A stretch of 64,000 nucleotides of DNA from positions 248,001 to 312,000 of the forward strand of contig BQMF02000033.1 in assembly GCA_027922465.2 (NCBI GenBank), read 5' to 3'. The notes beneath the pieces are model-generated. The model was not told the DNA's origin and searched no databases. It saw only the letters and a program-made list of their open reading frames with translations. The position numbers and the translations under genes were made by a program. Origin of the DNA: Turritopsis dohrnii. Taxonomy: Eukaryota > Cnidaria > Hydrozoa > Anthoathecata > Oceaniidae. Of this stretch, positions 42,640-53,272 are shown piece after piece. The first letter of the stretch is position 1, and the number at the start of each line of letters is the position of its first letter.

Positions 42640-45603
42640 ATGAATTATACCGTCTTTCAAGTTTCTGATGCAGGTAAAGAATTAGTTATGGCTTTTACAC
42701 ATAACTTACCAAAAGCCGAAATCTTACATATTTTGGCAATTTATTTTTATTTAATATGTTTGAACATTTTATACCTACAGAGTACGGTTCTAGCATTCAG
42801 CAAAGTTGGCAAAACCTAGCTTTATGCTCTGAGGCAATGGATGTTGAAAGTAGCACTTCAAAAATTTTATTTGATGCCACTGTACAAAGAAAATCTTTGA
42901 TGGATACTGAAGATTCCTTGTTAGCATTGGCAGCTTCTAATGCAGTGGAGTGTTTGTTTTACGTTACTCTATTGCAAATTGGTAATGGTGATAGCTTGAG
43001 GAATATTGTAAGGTTTTTCGAGTTTGGGACTTTGAATGGGTTCTTTTATTCAAGAATGTTCCCAGTGTTAGAACAAGATCATGAAGAACTCCTTCCTTAT
43101 CAGGTATTATGTTCTATAACACATGATTTTCTGACATCATAAAGAAGAAGTGCCTCTCCTTTTAACTCTTCTTAATGCTTTAGGTCTATACATTTCATGA
43201 TGTTTATGCCAAAAGAAACAGAGATTCGGAAATGTATTTATCTCGCCGTAAATGTATGTTTCAAACCAGATTTTCTACCCAAAACCTAACTTCACAATTG
43301 TCTGACTTTTTAATTTTCTATTAGTGAGTCAAAGAAGTTCACAGCAATCTTTGTACTTACGACAGGTGAAAAATAACAAAACCAATGTTCAAGCTTCATT
43401 TCATGACATTCAAAAATCATTTTCTGAAAATGAAGTCCGATGTCTCAAATCTCTCCTATTTGTTATGCATAAAGTACAAAAGTTTGAAAATAATGATTCA
43501 ACTAAAAGGTAAAATAATCAGTAAATTCATCTTTCTTCATTATGTATAACCTCTATAAAAAGTCTACTGACGTTATTTTGTTTAGGATTTTTTTAACATC
43601 ATCAGAATCCTTTATTGAAATTGAGAAGCAGCTTATGGACTTCCGTTTAAATCCCGTGAAGATTTGTGAAACTCAATTAAATGCGAATTTGAACAACTTG
43701 AGTTTGGCCAAACAATTTGAAGTGTTAACGTCACTTCCAAATTTCCATAAATGGTGTTGGCCTGGGGAAAACAATGCGATAATCATTTACGAACAAAGAT
43801 TTTCCCATATCAAATCCCGAAATGCAGCTTCCCCAAGAAATAGATTAATTCAGGCTTGGACTTCTAAAAAAGATCCTCAATTGATCTCTTTTAGTATTTT
43901 AAAGAACTTACATGGTAGAACATGTGAAATACCGTATAGGATCATCAGAGATCACCATAGAAAGAAAACTGCGCAGAAAAAAAGAAAAGCATCTCAATTT
44001 AAAAGTTTTGTCTCCACAGTAACAACTGCTGTATGTCATTAATTTAATATTCGGTTTCTTTTTGGTGGAGCAAATGCAGAACTAAAATCCAAGTGAGGTC
44101 TATTTTTACAGTGTTTGAAGGATTGATAGTTTATTTAATATGCTTATGTACAGGATGATGATGATGGGTGTATGACAAATGATGATAATCACGCCGAAGA
44201 TGATGATGTCTATGATGTTGAAAACTCCTCTGATGTTCCTCTTTACAAAAGTTCATACACAGAGTGTTTGTATCGGTTTTTTTGTGGTGAAATTTTTATC
44301 AAAGGTACTTGTAAATGGAGGGTTAACAGCACCAGCAAACAAGTTATAGTGATGAATGATCACCATTGTGAAACAGGTAATTTTTTGGTAAGTACAATGA
44401 AATTTAGTCGCTTTTGAAGGTATATTTACTGTAAAATCCGCAGTAGTATTTCACGTTTCATTCTTGAAATCTGCAAAATCAAATGCACGAAAACCTTCTA
44501 TATGGATATATTTTTCTTCCTGTGCAATTGGTGTTTACATTATTATCTGCCACCATTATGAGATGCCAGTATTACATTTTCTTTCAATCTTTCAGCCTTA
44601 TACATATGTGCATGTAAGTGTCAACAGAGTGTGTCACCGATTGGTTTATCATTGTCAGTGCAAAATTTTCGCTACTTCTAAAGACGACGGTCTCAGTGAA
44701 TGTTGTCATTGTCGTTTGATGGCTGATCTAATATCACATACGACATTCAATAGCAACTATTCCGCGGAGACAATTTCCAACAAGCAGGTAGTTTTTAGTT
44801 GCTTAAGCTATCAATCCATATTATTAGCACATGATTTCAAGGCATTGTTGTTTTTTAAATTATTAAATCCTGATAACTTAATAGTTCGTTGACGAAAACA
44901 TCAAATTCACCAAAGAACAAGTGTTGAAGTTACCATCACAAGAAAATGTAAAGAAGTTCTCTGTTGTAGCTAGTGATGATGACATTTCTGAAGTTTCTGT
45001 CTTTTCTGTTGAGAAAACAAAAAAGCAGATTGTACAATGCCATTCTTCTTGTTGTGCTATAAATAAGAGCACTAAAAGGTCCGTTATTAGGCTAAATGAT
45101 GCCGCTGATGTTTGTTTGCATTTACAATGCTTTCGACTATATTTCAACGAGCATTTAGATGACTTCAATGTGACAGAAGAAAATTGTCATGCCGAGGATT
45201 TTTTGCCTGAACCCAAGGTGAGCCAAAAAGAATTTCAGGAAAATGTCACTATAATATTTGAATTGTAATTATGTTATACACGTCAAGAAAGTATCTAATA
45301 GTAGCTATTACTGACTACAACACAAACCATAAACTAGACGTATCTACTGACATATAGACAAAGACAGACTTCAAGGTAAATTCATATGTTACAATACCTT
45401 TACAGTTACCATTTCATGCCTAAGAAGCTGTTACCATCTGATATTACTTCATTACACTTTATTGTTACATCATTTAGTGGGATAAAGTTTTTGAACCGGA
45501 AACTGGACTTTGGTCTTTTGGGAAAGACGCTCCTAGCACGCAAGTTATTGATGCAAACGAATTTTCTACTGAACTTAAAACAAACGTTATAAAACGCGAT
45601 TAA
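42640..45603 (+). CDS. SWIM zinc-finger protein, 5' part of a KDZ-like transposase gene
   Basis: Nine exons fit together by splice site and phase: 42640-42673, 42781-43103, 43184-43253, 43325-43508, 43586-44030, 44154-44387, 44596-44787, 44885-45217 and 45478-45600, then TAA at 45601-45603. The product is about 645 residues from the ATG at 42640. The exon at 44596-44787 encodes VCHRLVYHCQCKIFA...LSECCHC, a C-x-C-x(13)-C-x-H set, which is a SWIM zinc finger. Exon 6 carries CKWRVNSTS...VMNDHHCETG, like the module preceding SWIM fingers in mutator-type proteins. An Asp/Glu-rich patch (DDDDGCMTNDDNHAEDDD) precedes it. The TAA looks like a frameshift: one base later the frame runs on as KMKMNEKQFFSPEIPSYNCE to a donor at 45668 and on to the catalytic exon. 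Intact phases suggest recent or continuing use, possibly as a domesticated gene. Confidence 0.6.
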
Positions 45604-46892
45604 AATGAAAATGAATGAAAAACAGTTCTTTTCGCCAGAAATACCTTCTTATAATTGTGAATGTCAAGTAAGTGTAAATGTTCGTGTCAAATCTCGACTA
45701 TTACTAATTTCAGGTAAAAGAGTAATTATTTCATTATGTATATTTCGTGGAAGAGTTATACTCTTTATTGTGAATTAAAAAGTCTCCGAAATTAACAAAG
45801 AACAATGGGTTGCACTGATACATTTTTCAGGCTGGATGGACTTCCGATGAATTTCCCGAAGGTATTTTGATTGGGTCTGGAAAAACATCGCTGTACCTGG
45901 AAAATACTGTTGTGCAAGCGGAGTTTTTTACACGTCAATGCCTTTCTGGTTCTTGTGCTCTCCAGTGGACTGGTGAGTTCGAGTGCATATATCGATCGTC
46001 TTCACGAGTGTGCGCTGGTTACGAGATTGGTTGGGAATTCGTAAACTTATTAAATAACGGGGAAATGACGTTTTCCGGTTTTGTAAGTTTTATGAATTCT
46101 CGCTACCAACGTCGCTCTTTCGAGAATGTGAATTTTATGTCTGTCCAAGTATTCATTGACTGGTGGTTCGGATGGGTTTCGCATATGAAAATTGACTTTC
46201 GTGAAAGTTGCACAGCTTGTAAAGGACAACTTAATTTATTAGCTTGTGACGGCACTAAAGTTGGAATAGGCTTCAAAAATGCTTTTGTGGAGCCGATTGA
46301 ATCATCGTCCTCTGATGTAATATTGCCAACATCTTTAAAAAGATTAGATCGGTGTTTCATTACAAGCAAATCGGAGCATCCACCGAGTTTCTACAAGGTG
46401 CTGAAAAGCAATTTACTCCGACTTACGAAAGTTGTTTTGGGTGAAGCAGCAGACACCGTATCTCAAGCAGAATTGAGGTTAATGAGAGATCAGCTTTCAG
46501 AGCATGTTCCATCTCCAGCGTTACCGTTACTCGATAGAATGCTTTCTAACATTCCCATTGATGAGAAAAACGCAATCGCTTCATTATTTAAAGAGTTATC
46601 AAGGGACAGCAGTGTTGATACTGTTATTCCATTTAAAGCGGTGGATGATTTAATTTCATTTGTCAGAAATTGCCTGTCTGGTAATTTCTCTTCATCCGAT
46701 GTAAAAGAGTTTGTTTTCCAGCAGCAGTATTTTAATCGGGAAGTCACAAATGCCGTAAACACATCCAGCCAGAATTCTTCCACTGGATTACCTCACAACG
46801 ATTTATTGGATCTTCTAATGTATCTGGCGTTCTTTGTTAAAAGCATTCATGCCATGGACGTTCCGCCTGAGTCCCCAATTCCCATCCACGAC
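44972..46892. repeat. 1921-bp tandem duplication, copy 1
   Basis: The segment begins inside one coding exon (44885-45217) and ends inside the catalytic exon. It is followed immediately by a second copy at 46893-48813. By eye I found only two differences: A46405/G48326 (Lys/Arg) and C46887/A48808 (His/Asn). AGT is shared at both breakpoints. It could be a very young duplication or an assembly artefact. Confidence 0.9.
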
Positions 46893-47138
46893 AGTGATGA
46901 TGACATTTCTGAAGTTTCTGTCTTTTCTGTTGAGAAAACAAAAAAGCAGATTGTACAATGCCATTCTTCTTGTTGTGCTATAAATAAGAGCACTAAAAGG
47001 TCCGTTATTAGGCTAAATGATGCCGCTGATGTTTGTTTGCATTTACAATGCTTTCGACTATATTTCAACGAGCATTTAGATGACTTCAATGTGACAGAAG
47101 AAAATTGTCATGCCGAGGATTTTTTGCCTGAACCCAAG
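45831..47138 (+). pseudogene. Chimeric exon made by the tandem duplication
   Basis: From the acceptor TTTTTCAG at 45829-45830 the first copy of the catalytic exon runs open (AGWTSDEFPEGILIGSGKTS...) through the DGTKVG block. At 46892/46893 it is joined in frame to the middle of the upstream exon (SDDDISEVSVFSVEK...). It then reads to that exon's normal donor at 47139. The fusion lacks the second half of the transposase core (no YDHAC or CEQFNS blocks). If included in an mRNA it would give a truncated protein ending at the TAA at 47522. It can be skipped by splicing 45217 to 47399. Confidence 0.7.
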
Positions 47139-48813
47139 GTGAGCCAAAAAGAATTTCAGGAAAATGTCACTATAATATTTGAATTGTAATTATGTTATAC
47201 ACGTCAAGAAAGTATCTAATAGTAGCTATTACTGACTACAACACAAACCATAAACTAGACGTATCTACTGACATATAGACAAAGACAGACTTCAAGGTAA
47301 ATTCATATGTTACAATACCTTTACAGTTACCATTTCATGCCTAAGAAGCTGTTACCATCTGATATTACTTCATTACACTTTATTGTTACATCATTTAGTG
47401 GGATAAAGTTTTTGAACCGGAAACTGGACTTTGGTCTTTTGGGAAAGACGCTCCTAGCACGCAAGTTATTGATGCAAACGAATTTTCTACTGAACTTAAA
47501 ACAAACGTTATAAAACGCGATTAAAATGAAAATGAATGAAAAACAGTTCTTTTCGCCAGAAATACCTTCTTATAATTGTGAATGTCAAGTAAGTGTAAAT
47601 GTTCGTGTCAAATCTCGACTATTACTAATTTCAGGTAAAAGAGTAATTATTTCATTATGTATATTTCGTGGAAGAGTTATACTCTTTATTGTGAATTAAA
47701 AAGTCTCCGAAATTAACAAAGAACAATGGGTTGCACTGATACATTTTTCAGGCTGGATGGACTTCCGATGAATTTCCCGAAGGTATTTTGATTGGGTCTG
47801 GAAAAACATCGCTGTACCTGGAAAATACTGTTGTGCAAGCGGAGTTTTTTACACGTCAATGCCTTTCTGGTTCTTGTGCTCTCCAGTGGACTGGTGAGTT
47901 CGAGTGCATATATCGATCGTCTTCACGAGTGTGCGCTGGTTACGAGATTGGTTGGGAATTCGTAAACTTATTAAATAACGGGGAAATGACGTTTTCCGGT
48001 TTTGTAAGTTTTATGAATTCTCGCTACCAACGTCGCTCTTTCGAGAATGTGAATTTTATGTCTGTCCAAGTATTCATTGACTGGTGGTTCGGATGGGTTT
48101 CGCATATGAAAATTGACTTTCGTGAAAGTTGCACAGCTTGTAAAGGACAACTTAATTTATTAGCTTGTGACGGCACTAAAGTTGGAATAGGCTTCAAAAA
48201 TGCTTTTGTGGAGCCGATTGAATCATCGTCCTCTGATGTAATATTGCCAACATCTTTAAAAAGATTAGATCGGTGTTTCATTACAAGCAAATCGGAGCAT
48301 CCACCGAGTTTCTACAAGGTGCTGAGAAGCAATTTACTCCGACTTACGAAAGTTGTTTTGGGTGAAGCAGCAGACACCGTATCTCAAGCAGAATTGAGGT
48401 TAATGAGAGATCAGCTTTCAGAGCATGTTCCATCTCCAGCGTTACCGTTACTCGATAGAATGCTTTCTAACATTCCCATTGATGAGAAAAACGCAATCGC
48501 TTCATTATTTAAAGAGTTATCAAGGGACAGCAGTGTTGATACTGTTATTCCATTTAAAGCGGTGGATGATTTAATTTCATTTGTCAGAAATTGCCTGTCT
48601 GGTAATTTCTCTTCATCCGATGTAAAAGAGTTTGTTTTCCAGCAGCAGTATTTTAATCGGGAAGTCACAAATGCCGTAAACACATCCAGCCAGAATTCTT
48701 CCACTGGATTACCTCACAACGATTTATTGGATCTTCTAATGTATCTGGCGTTCTTTGTTAAAAGCATTCATGCCATGGACGTTCCGCCTGAGTCCCCAAT
48801 TCCCATCAACGAC
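46893..48813. repeat. 1921-bp tandem duplication, copy 2
   Basis: See copy 1. This copy keeps the natural continuation of the catalytic exon on its right side (...PINDSYNPAKYGRAF), so it marks the original right context, whereas copy 1 keeps the original left context. Confidence 0.9.
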
Positions 48814-49446
48814 AGTTACAATCCAGCCAAATATGGACGAGCCTTTTACTTTACTAAACACGGAAAGCAAATACGTCATATGAGAAAATTTTCGATCGAC
48901 CAGCAAACAACAAATTCTTATGATGATAATCCGGATGAGTTGTGCAACAAAGTGTTTCCGCAGGTTTCCAAGCGTGGGATGACGTTTGTGTTCTTTTGGT
49001 TCTGTCCGCTCCACGGACACTGTTACGGCTTCCACGTTATTCCTGGTTCAGAAGGTCGAAAAGATGCTAGCGCTGCTCTTTACACTCATGCTGAAACTGC
49101 TCCTTCCGTTGTTTTTTATGATCACGCGTGCAGCCTTAGTGAGTATGTCAAAAACCGAGAATCTGGATTTTTCCAAGAAACCAGATTCTTCCACGATGTA
49201 TTCCATGGTTTTACTCACAAATGTACCACTGCTTTTAAATCAAACACCATCCTTGGTTTTTCTGGCACGAACACAAGCATTTGCGAGCAATTTAATAGTT
49301 TCATCCAGCGCATAAAAACGTCAGTGAAATTAATGAATCAAACCCATTTCATGTTCTACCTTCGATTTTTCGTCTTTCTTTGGAATCGAAACCGGAAGTT
49401 GTCATACGAGAAGAAAACCAGAATTGTCCACTTAGGCACCAACTAG
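47752..49446 (+). CDS. KDZ-like transposase core, 3' exon
   Basis: One long terminal exon (acceptor TTTTTCAG just before 47752) encodes about 564 residues and stops at TAG 49444-49446. Visible blocks: CLSGSCALQWTGEFECIYRS (Cys pair), WFGWVSHMKIDFRESCTACK, LLACDGTKVGIGF (first candidate catalytic Asp), FFWFCPLHGHCYGFHVIPGS, VVFYDHACSLSEYVKNRES, TRFFHDVFHGFTHKC, and TNTSICEQFNSFIQRIK. The series YD-x-AC-x-L-x-x-Y-x-x-NR...TRF-x-x-D-x-FH-x-x-x-H-x-C...S-x-x-EQ-x-N-S is characteristic of the KDZ (Kyakuja-Dileera-Zisupton) transposase superfamily, with D...D...E as the likely acid triad. The first exon of the unit (45604-45667 or 47525-47588, PSYNCECQ) supplies a further Cys pair. The upstream exons supply a SWIM finger. 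No terminal inverted repeats were found around the locus. Confidence 0.65.
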   Translation, partial: AGWTSDEFPEGILIGSGKTSLYLENTVVQAEFFTRQCLSGSCALQWTGEFECIYRSSSRVCAGYEIGWEFVNLLNNGEMTFSGFVSFMNSRYQRRSFENVNFMSVQVFIDWWFGWVSHMKIDFRESCTACKGQLNLLACDGTKVGIGFKNAFVEPIESSSSDVILPTSLKRLDRCFITSKSEHPPSFYKVLRSNLLRLTKVVLGEAADTVSQAELRLMRDQLSEHVPSPALPLLDRMLSNIPIDEKNAIASLFKELSRDSSVDTVIPFKAVDDLISFVRNCLSGNFSSSDVKEFVFQQQYFNREVTNAVNTSSQNSSTGLPHNDLLDLLMYLAFFVKSIHAMDVPPESPIPINDSYNPAKYGRAFYFTKHGKQIRHMRKFSIDQQTTNSYDDNPDELCNKVFPQVSKRGMTFVFFWFCPLHGHCYGFHVIPGSEGRKDASAALYTHAETAPSVVFYDHACSLSEYVKNRESGFFQETRFFHDVFHGFTHKCTTAFKSNTILGFSGTNTSICEQFNSFIQRIKTSVKLMNQTHFMFYLRFFVFLWNRNRKLSYEKKTRIVHLGTN

Positions 49447-50474
49447 CGACTGTAACTAAAGAAACACGTTATTGTGTATTTCTCGATTAAAGTCACAAAA
49501 TTATGTATTTTATAACGATATTGCTCACAAGACTTTATGGCTGTGATATCCTCTATTGGTATTTGAAAAGATGGGAACACTCTATTGTATTTTTTTATTG
49601 TAAAAACTCATTATAATATGATTCAATGGGTTTGTGTAAATAATTTTAGCTTACTTGTTGGAAAACAAAATTACGATTCAAGCAAAACTGAATTATTTTG
49701 ACATTTCAACTTTTTCTTTTCAAAGATTGAAAACTGGTTTCCCTTGGTCTAGTAGTTTCTTTCTGATTTCCAGAAGATTATTTCTGAGCAGAAAATTTAG
49801 ATCGGTTATCTCACATTTTCAGAAGCGGTTTACTCGAACAGAAGATAACCAGCTCGTATGACACGTATTTTATCCCATTAAGCCCAGTCATTATGAGTCG
49901 TTCATTTATTCAGTTAATCAGCCGTCGTATGCAGTAACTACAGTGGTTTAAATGAAAATAGAGATTTCGTACAAGCAATTGGTACTACTGAAAACTAGGA
50001 AGCGGATAAAAGGTCTGCATAAGGCAACCAGGTGCACGTAAAGTAACCAAGGTCTCCTGCATAACCCAACCACGTCCGCGTTATACAACTAAAGTTTGTA
50101 TATCTCAACCCAATTTGCCATGATATAATGACCTCCTCTCCGTAAGCAAAATATTTTGTCTAGTGAAAAATTGTCTTTAAGGACTCTATTAAGACTGACT
50201 GAAGATATCGTTCCGTGTGTCTACATGGTATGGTATACGGTCTTTTAGTTGAACACCACACAACACTAGTCACAATTTTAATATATTTAATTGACAAATT
50301 AATCAACAGGCTTATTAACATATGTCTATGGACGAGATCCCCCTGTTATGCACACAAAATCAGTTTCTCATTGTTTGTGGATTCGCATGTTTCTTTGGAT
50401 TAGATAGGTTATCATTAGTGTAAGGCGAAGTGGGGTGAAACAGATCAACAAAGAACAATAATAAAACGAACAAT
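49447..50474. other. 3' flank of the KDZ-like gene with diverged inverted minisatellite units
   Basis: No gene. Between about 50012 and 50112 the reverse complement of the 39-bp minisatellite unit can be recognised roughly two and a half times (CTGCATAACCCAACCACGTC at 50057), in the orientation opposite to the main array at 50475. Confidence 0.6.
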
Positions 50475-51400
50475 AAAGTCCTTGGTTGGGTTAAACGGTA
50501 GACTTGGTTGTGTTATGCAGACTTTGGTTGTATTACACGAATATCGTTGAGTTACGCATATTTTGGTTGTGTTACGCAGACTTGGTTGGGTTATGCAGAC
50601 TTTGGTTGTATTACGGGGATTTGGTTGGGTTATGCAGACTTTGGTTGTATTACGGGGATTTGGTTGGGTTATGCAGACTTTGGTTGTATTACGCGGACTT
50701 GGTTGGGTTATGCAGACTTTGGTTGTATTACGCGGACTTGGTTGGGTTATGCAGACTTTGGTTGTATCACGGGGATTTGGTTGGGTTATGCAGACTTTGG
50801 TTGTATTACGCGGACTTGGTTGGGTTATGCAGACTTTGGTTGTATTACGCGGACTTGGTTGGGTTATGCAGACTTTGGTTGTATTACACGAATATCGTTG
50901 AGTCACGCAGATTTTGGTTGTGTTACGCGGACTTGGTTGTGTTATGCAGACTTTGGTTGTATTACACGAATATCGTTGAGTTATGCAGATTTTGGCTATA
51001 TTACGCAGGCTTGCTTGGGTTATGCAGACTTTGGTTGTATTACGCGGACTTGGTTGGGTTATGCAGACTTTGGTTGTATTACACGAATATCGTTGAGTCA
51101 CGCAGATTTTGGTTGTGTTACGCGGACTTGGTTATGTTATGCAGACTTTGGTTGTATTACACGAATATCGTTGAGTCACGCAGATTTTGGTTGTGTTACG
51201 CGGACTTGGTTGTGTTATGCAGACTTTGGTTGTATTACACGAATATCGTTGAGTTATGCAGATTTTGGCTATATTACGCAGGCTTGCTTGGGTTATGCAG
51301 ACTTTGGTTTCATTGCGCGGACTTGGTTGGGTTATGCAGACTTTGGTTGTATTACGCAGGCTTGCTTGGGTTATGCAGACTTTGGTTGGGTTGGGCTGGG
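50475..51400. repeat. 39-bp minisatellite, about 24 units, with 273-bp higher-order repeat
   Basis: The unit is a dimer of 20- and 19-bp halves: ACTTTGGTTGTATTACGCGG plus ACTTGGTTGGGTTATGCAG. Variant units carry ACACGAATATCGTTGAG. A block starting at 50886 recurs exactly at 51159, 273 bp (7 units) later. Since 39 is a multiple of 3, three plus-strand frames (303, 326 and 112 codons) and one minus frame (218 codons) are open across it. The peptides (GCITRTWLGYADF repeats and others) are by-products; I do not call a gene. Confidence 0.9.
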
Positions 51401-52598
51401 TTATGTGGGGTTTGAAGACAGTTTGGAATTAGTACAAATTAAATCAGATTTATATCTCGCAAATTCAAATAGACCAATATGGTTCTGAAAATACGCATGG
51501 TATGTATCCACATCAACTAAAACTAATGTATACGCAGTCATGGATTTCGAACTAAGGTCTTTAAACATAAAAGGAGGTTTAAGCTCTCAAGGTAGAAAAA
51601 AGATGAATGGAATATGAACATATGAATAACAATATCATAAAATTAAAGTAAGTAATAAAAGAAACATACAAATACTCTTTAGAAAATTGAACAAACAAAG
51701 TCAGGCATTATTCATGGTTTTCAGCACTGCAGAAAAAAATACCGTGATATACCATGATAATACCAGCACCCCAGTGAAGAAATACCATGATATTTATCGA
51801 AAAAACGTTCGATTCAAAAAGCTATGGTTTATATATGTAATCATGTCAATTATAACTCTTGAAGATGTTTTTTTTTTATTTGTACCGACTGACGGACGTA
51901 TAACAGTACTTATCCTAAAACAAGGACTTTGGCCAAATTTGATCAACAGGTAGATGCTTAAAGCCATAGAACATTCATATATTCCCGTTGAAGCTCCTAA
52001 CAGCCTAGTTCCTAACCTTCCTCTACATGACAACTTCCTGAAATCTTACCTTTTATGTTCACACTGATTATTTGTAGGTTCACATTTAGCTTATATCTGA
52101 ACTTGTGAACATGGTTCATGAAAAAAATACAATCTATTACCTATTTCACCTAGATGACGATTCCTCAAGATTTAAACAAAAATAACCCAACAAGTTATAG
52201 GTAAATATTAGCATATTTTACCCAGCAGGAAGCTGGAGCATCCTGACAAACTCATAAAGGTCAATGAGCAACAGCACAACTAAGTTGTAGTCTCGAGAAG
52301 AATCATTGAACTGCTTTAAGCATGAAAAAATTTAAGGCTTTGATCTTCTCATTCATTCTTATAATGTGATTTGTTAACTGTTCCCTTAATTCATTTCCTT
52401 TCCAAGTAAAATACTCTAACAAATTAACTAGCGACCAAAGCTAGGACTAAGGATGTATGTAGGAACACCAGGGATGTACTACACATTTATTGATAAGCTT
52501 GAGTGATATAATTCAAAATTTTGAGTGGGTTCATACAAAAAAATACCATATATACCACAAATACCATGATTACTAGCAAGGAAAAAAATACCATGATA
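51401..52598. other. Anonymous DNA with ATACCATGATA repeats
   Basis: The string ATACCATGAT and variants recur near 51740-51795 and 52538-52600. They also resemble sequence at 52794-52850. Possibly a degenerate inverted-repeat element; no gene. Confidence 0.35.
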
Positions 52599-52599
52599 A

Positions 52600-52792
52600 G
52601 GCCAAGTTAATTTGATTATGAGGATAGCGTTGCCCGCGCGTATTCATTTTTTCGAGAATCGAACCTGAGAAGGAAAAAATACATTAAACCAAAACCCGCA
52701 TTCATCTGTTAGTGAAATATCATGGATTTTCCGCGTTCGGCGTTGACTTTTTGGCAGGGCGACGCTACCCTCATAATCAATTTTACTTGGCC
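52600..52792. mobile_element. 193-bp PIF/Harbinger-like MITE
   Basis: Inverted ends start GGCCAAGTTAATTTGATTAT at the left and GGCCAAGTAAAATTGATTAT in the reverse complement of the right. The match continues through GAGGRTAGCGTYGCCC. TAA flanks both sides (52597-52599, 52793-52795), the usual PIF/Harbinger target. Confidence 0.8.
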
Positions 52793-52921
52793 TAATACCA
52801 GGTTTACCATGAATACCAGAAAACTGAGAACCATGGTTATTAAGGTACCCATTATCGCAAAAACTGTAAAACGAATAGGTGCAGTAAACTAGATTAGAAC
52901 AATTGTTTAGAATTAGAATTG

Positions 52922-53272
52922 TTTATACGAAAGCCGAGCCAGCTCGTTTGCAGGGCTGGAAATTTTTTCTGTTTATTTGAAACGTACTGACCTCTTTTTC
53001 ATGCAAATCAAGGGGGAAATTTAAGCGTCAGAGAGAAAGATTAGCGAATTTTAAGCCAAACAAAAGTTGTGTATTTGTAACGAGGCTAGCCCATTTGCCG
53101 GACTGGCTCGCCTGTGACTGTCTACATGGCATTTTGTTCAGCACGTTTGCCGAGATCTCGGCAAGTGCGACAGCCCCCTGTTCATGTTTAATTACCATGA
53201 AGGCGAGATCTCGGCTAAAGGGCTAGCCCTGCAAATGGACTGGCTCGACTTCCATATAAACAGCTCCTAAGA
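52922..53272. mobile_element. ~350-bp inverted-repeat element
   Basis: Left end TGTTTATACGAAAGCCGAGC continues with CAGCTCGTTTGCAGGGCTGG. The reverse complement of the right end reads TGTTTATATGGAAGTCGAGC, then CAGTCCATTTGCAGGGCTAG. GAGATCTCGGC appears in both orientations near 53150 and 53210. Target duplication not resolved. Non-coding. Confidence 0.65.

Noticed and set aside
45604..45667. Calling a very short intron at the exon end near 45600 to bypass the TAA
   Set aside because: The only GT/AG pairing available would give an intron of about 45 bp with a weak GTTATA donor; a frameshift is the simpler reading.
46103..46783. Minus-strand frames of 88-97 codons opposite the KDZ-like exon, repeated at 48024-48704
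   Set aside because: Antisense shadows of the plus-strand coding exon; duplicated only because the exon is duplicated.
42640..49446. Complete KDZ transposon with defined termini
   Set aside because: I found no inverted repeats or target duplication on either side, so only the gene is annotated.
50475..51400. CRISPR-like array
   Set aside because: The units are contiguous with no unique spacers, and the genome is eukaryotic.
50504..51488. Long ORFs of 303 and 326 codons (plus) and 218 codons (minus) as genes
   Set aside because: They are all readings of one 39-bp tandem repeat whose period is divisible by three. Several frames and both strands are open at once, which is not how a gene looks.
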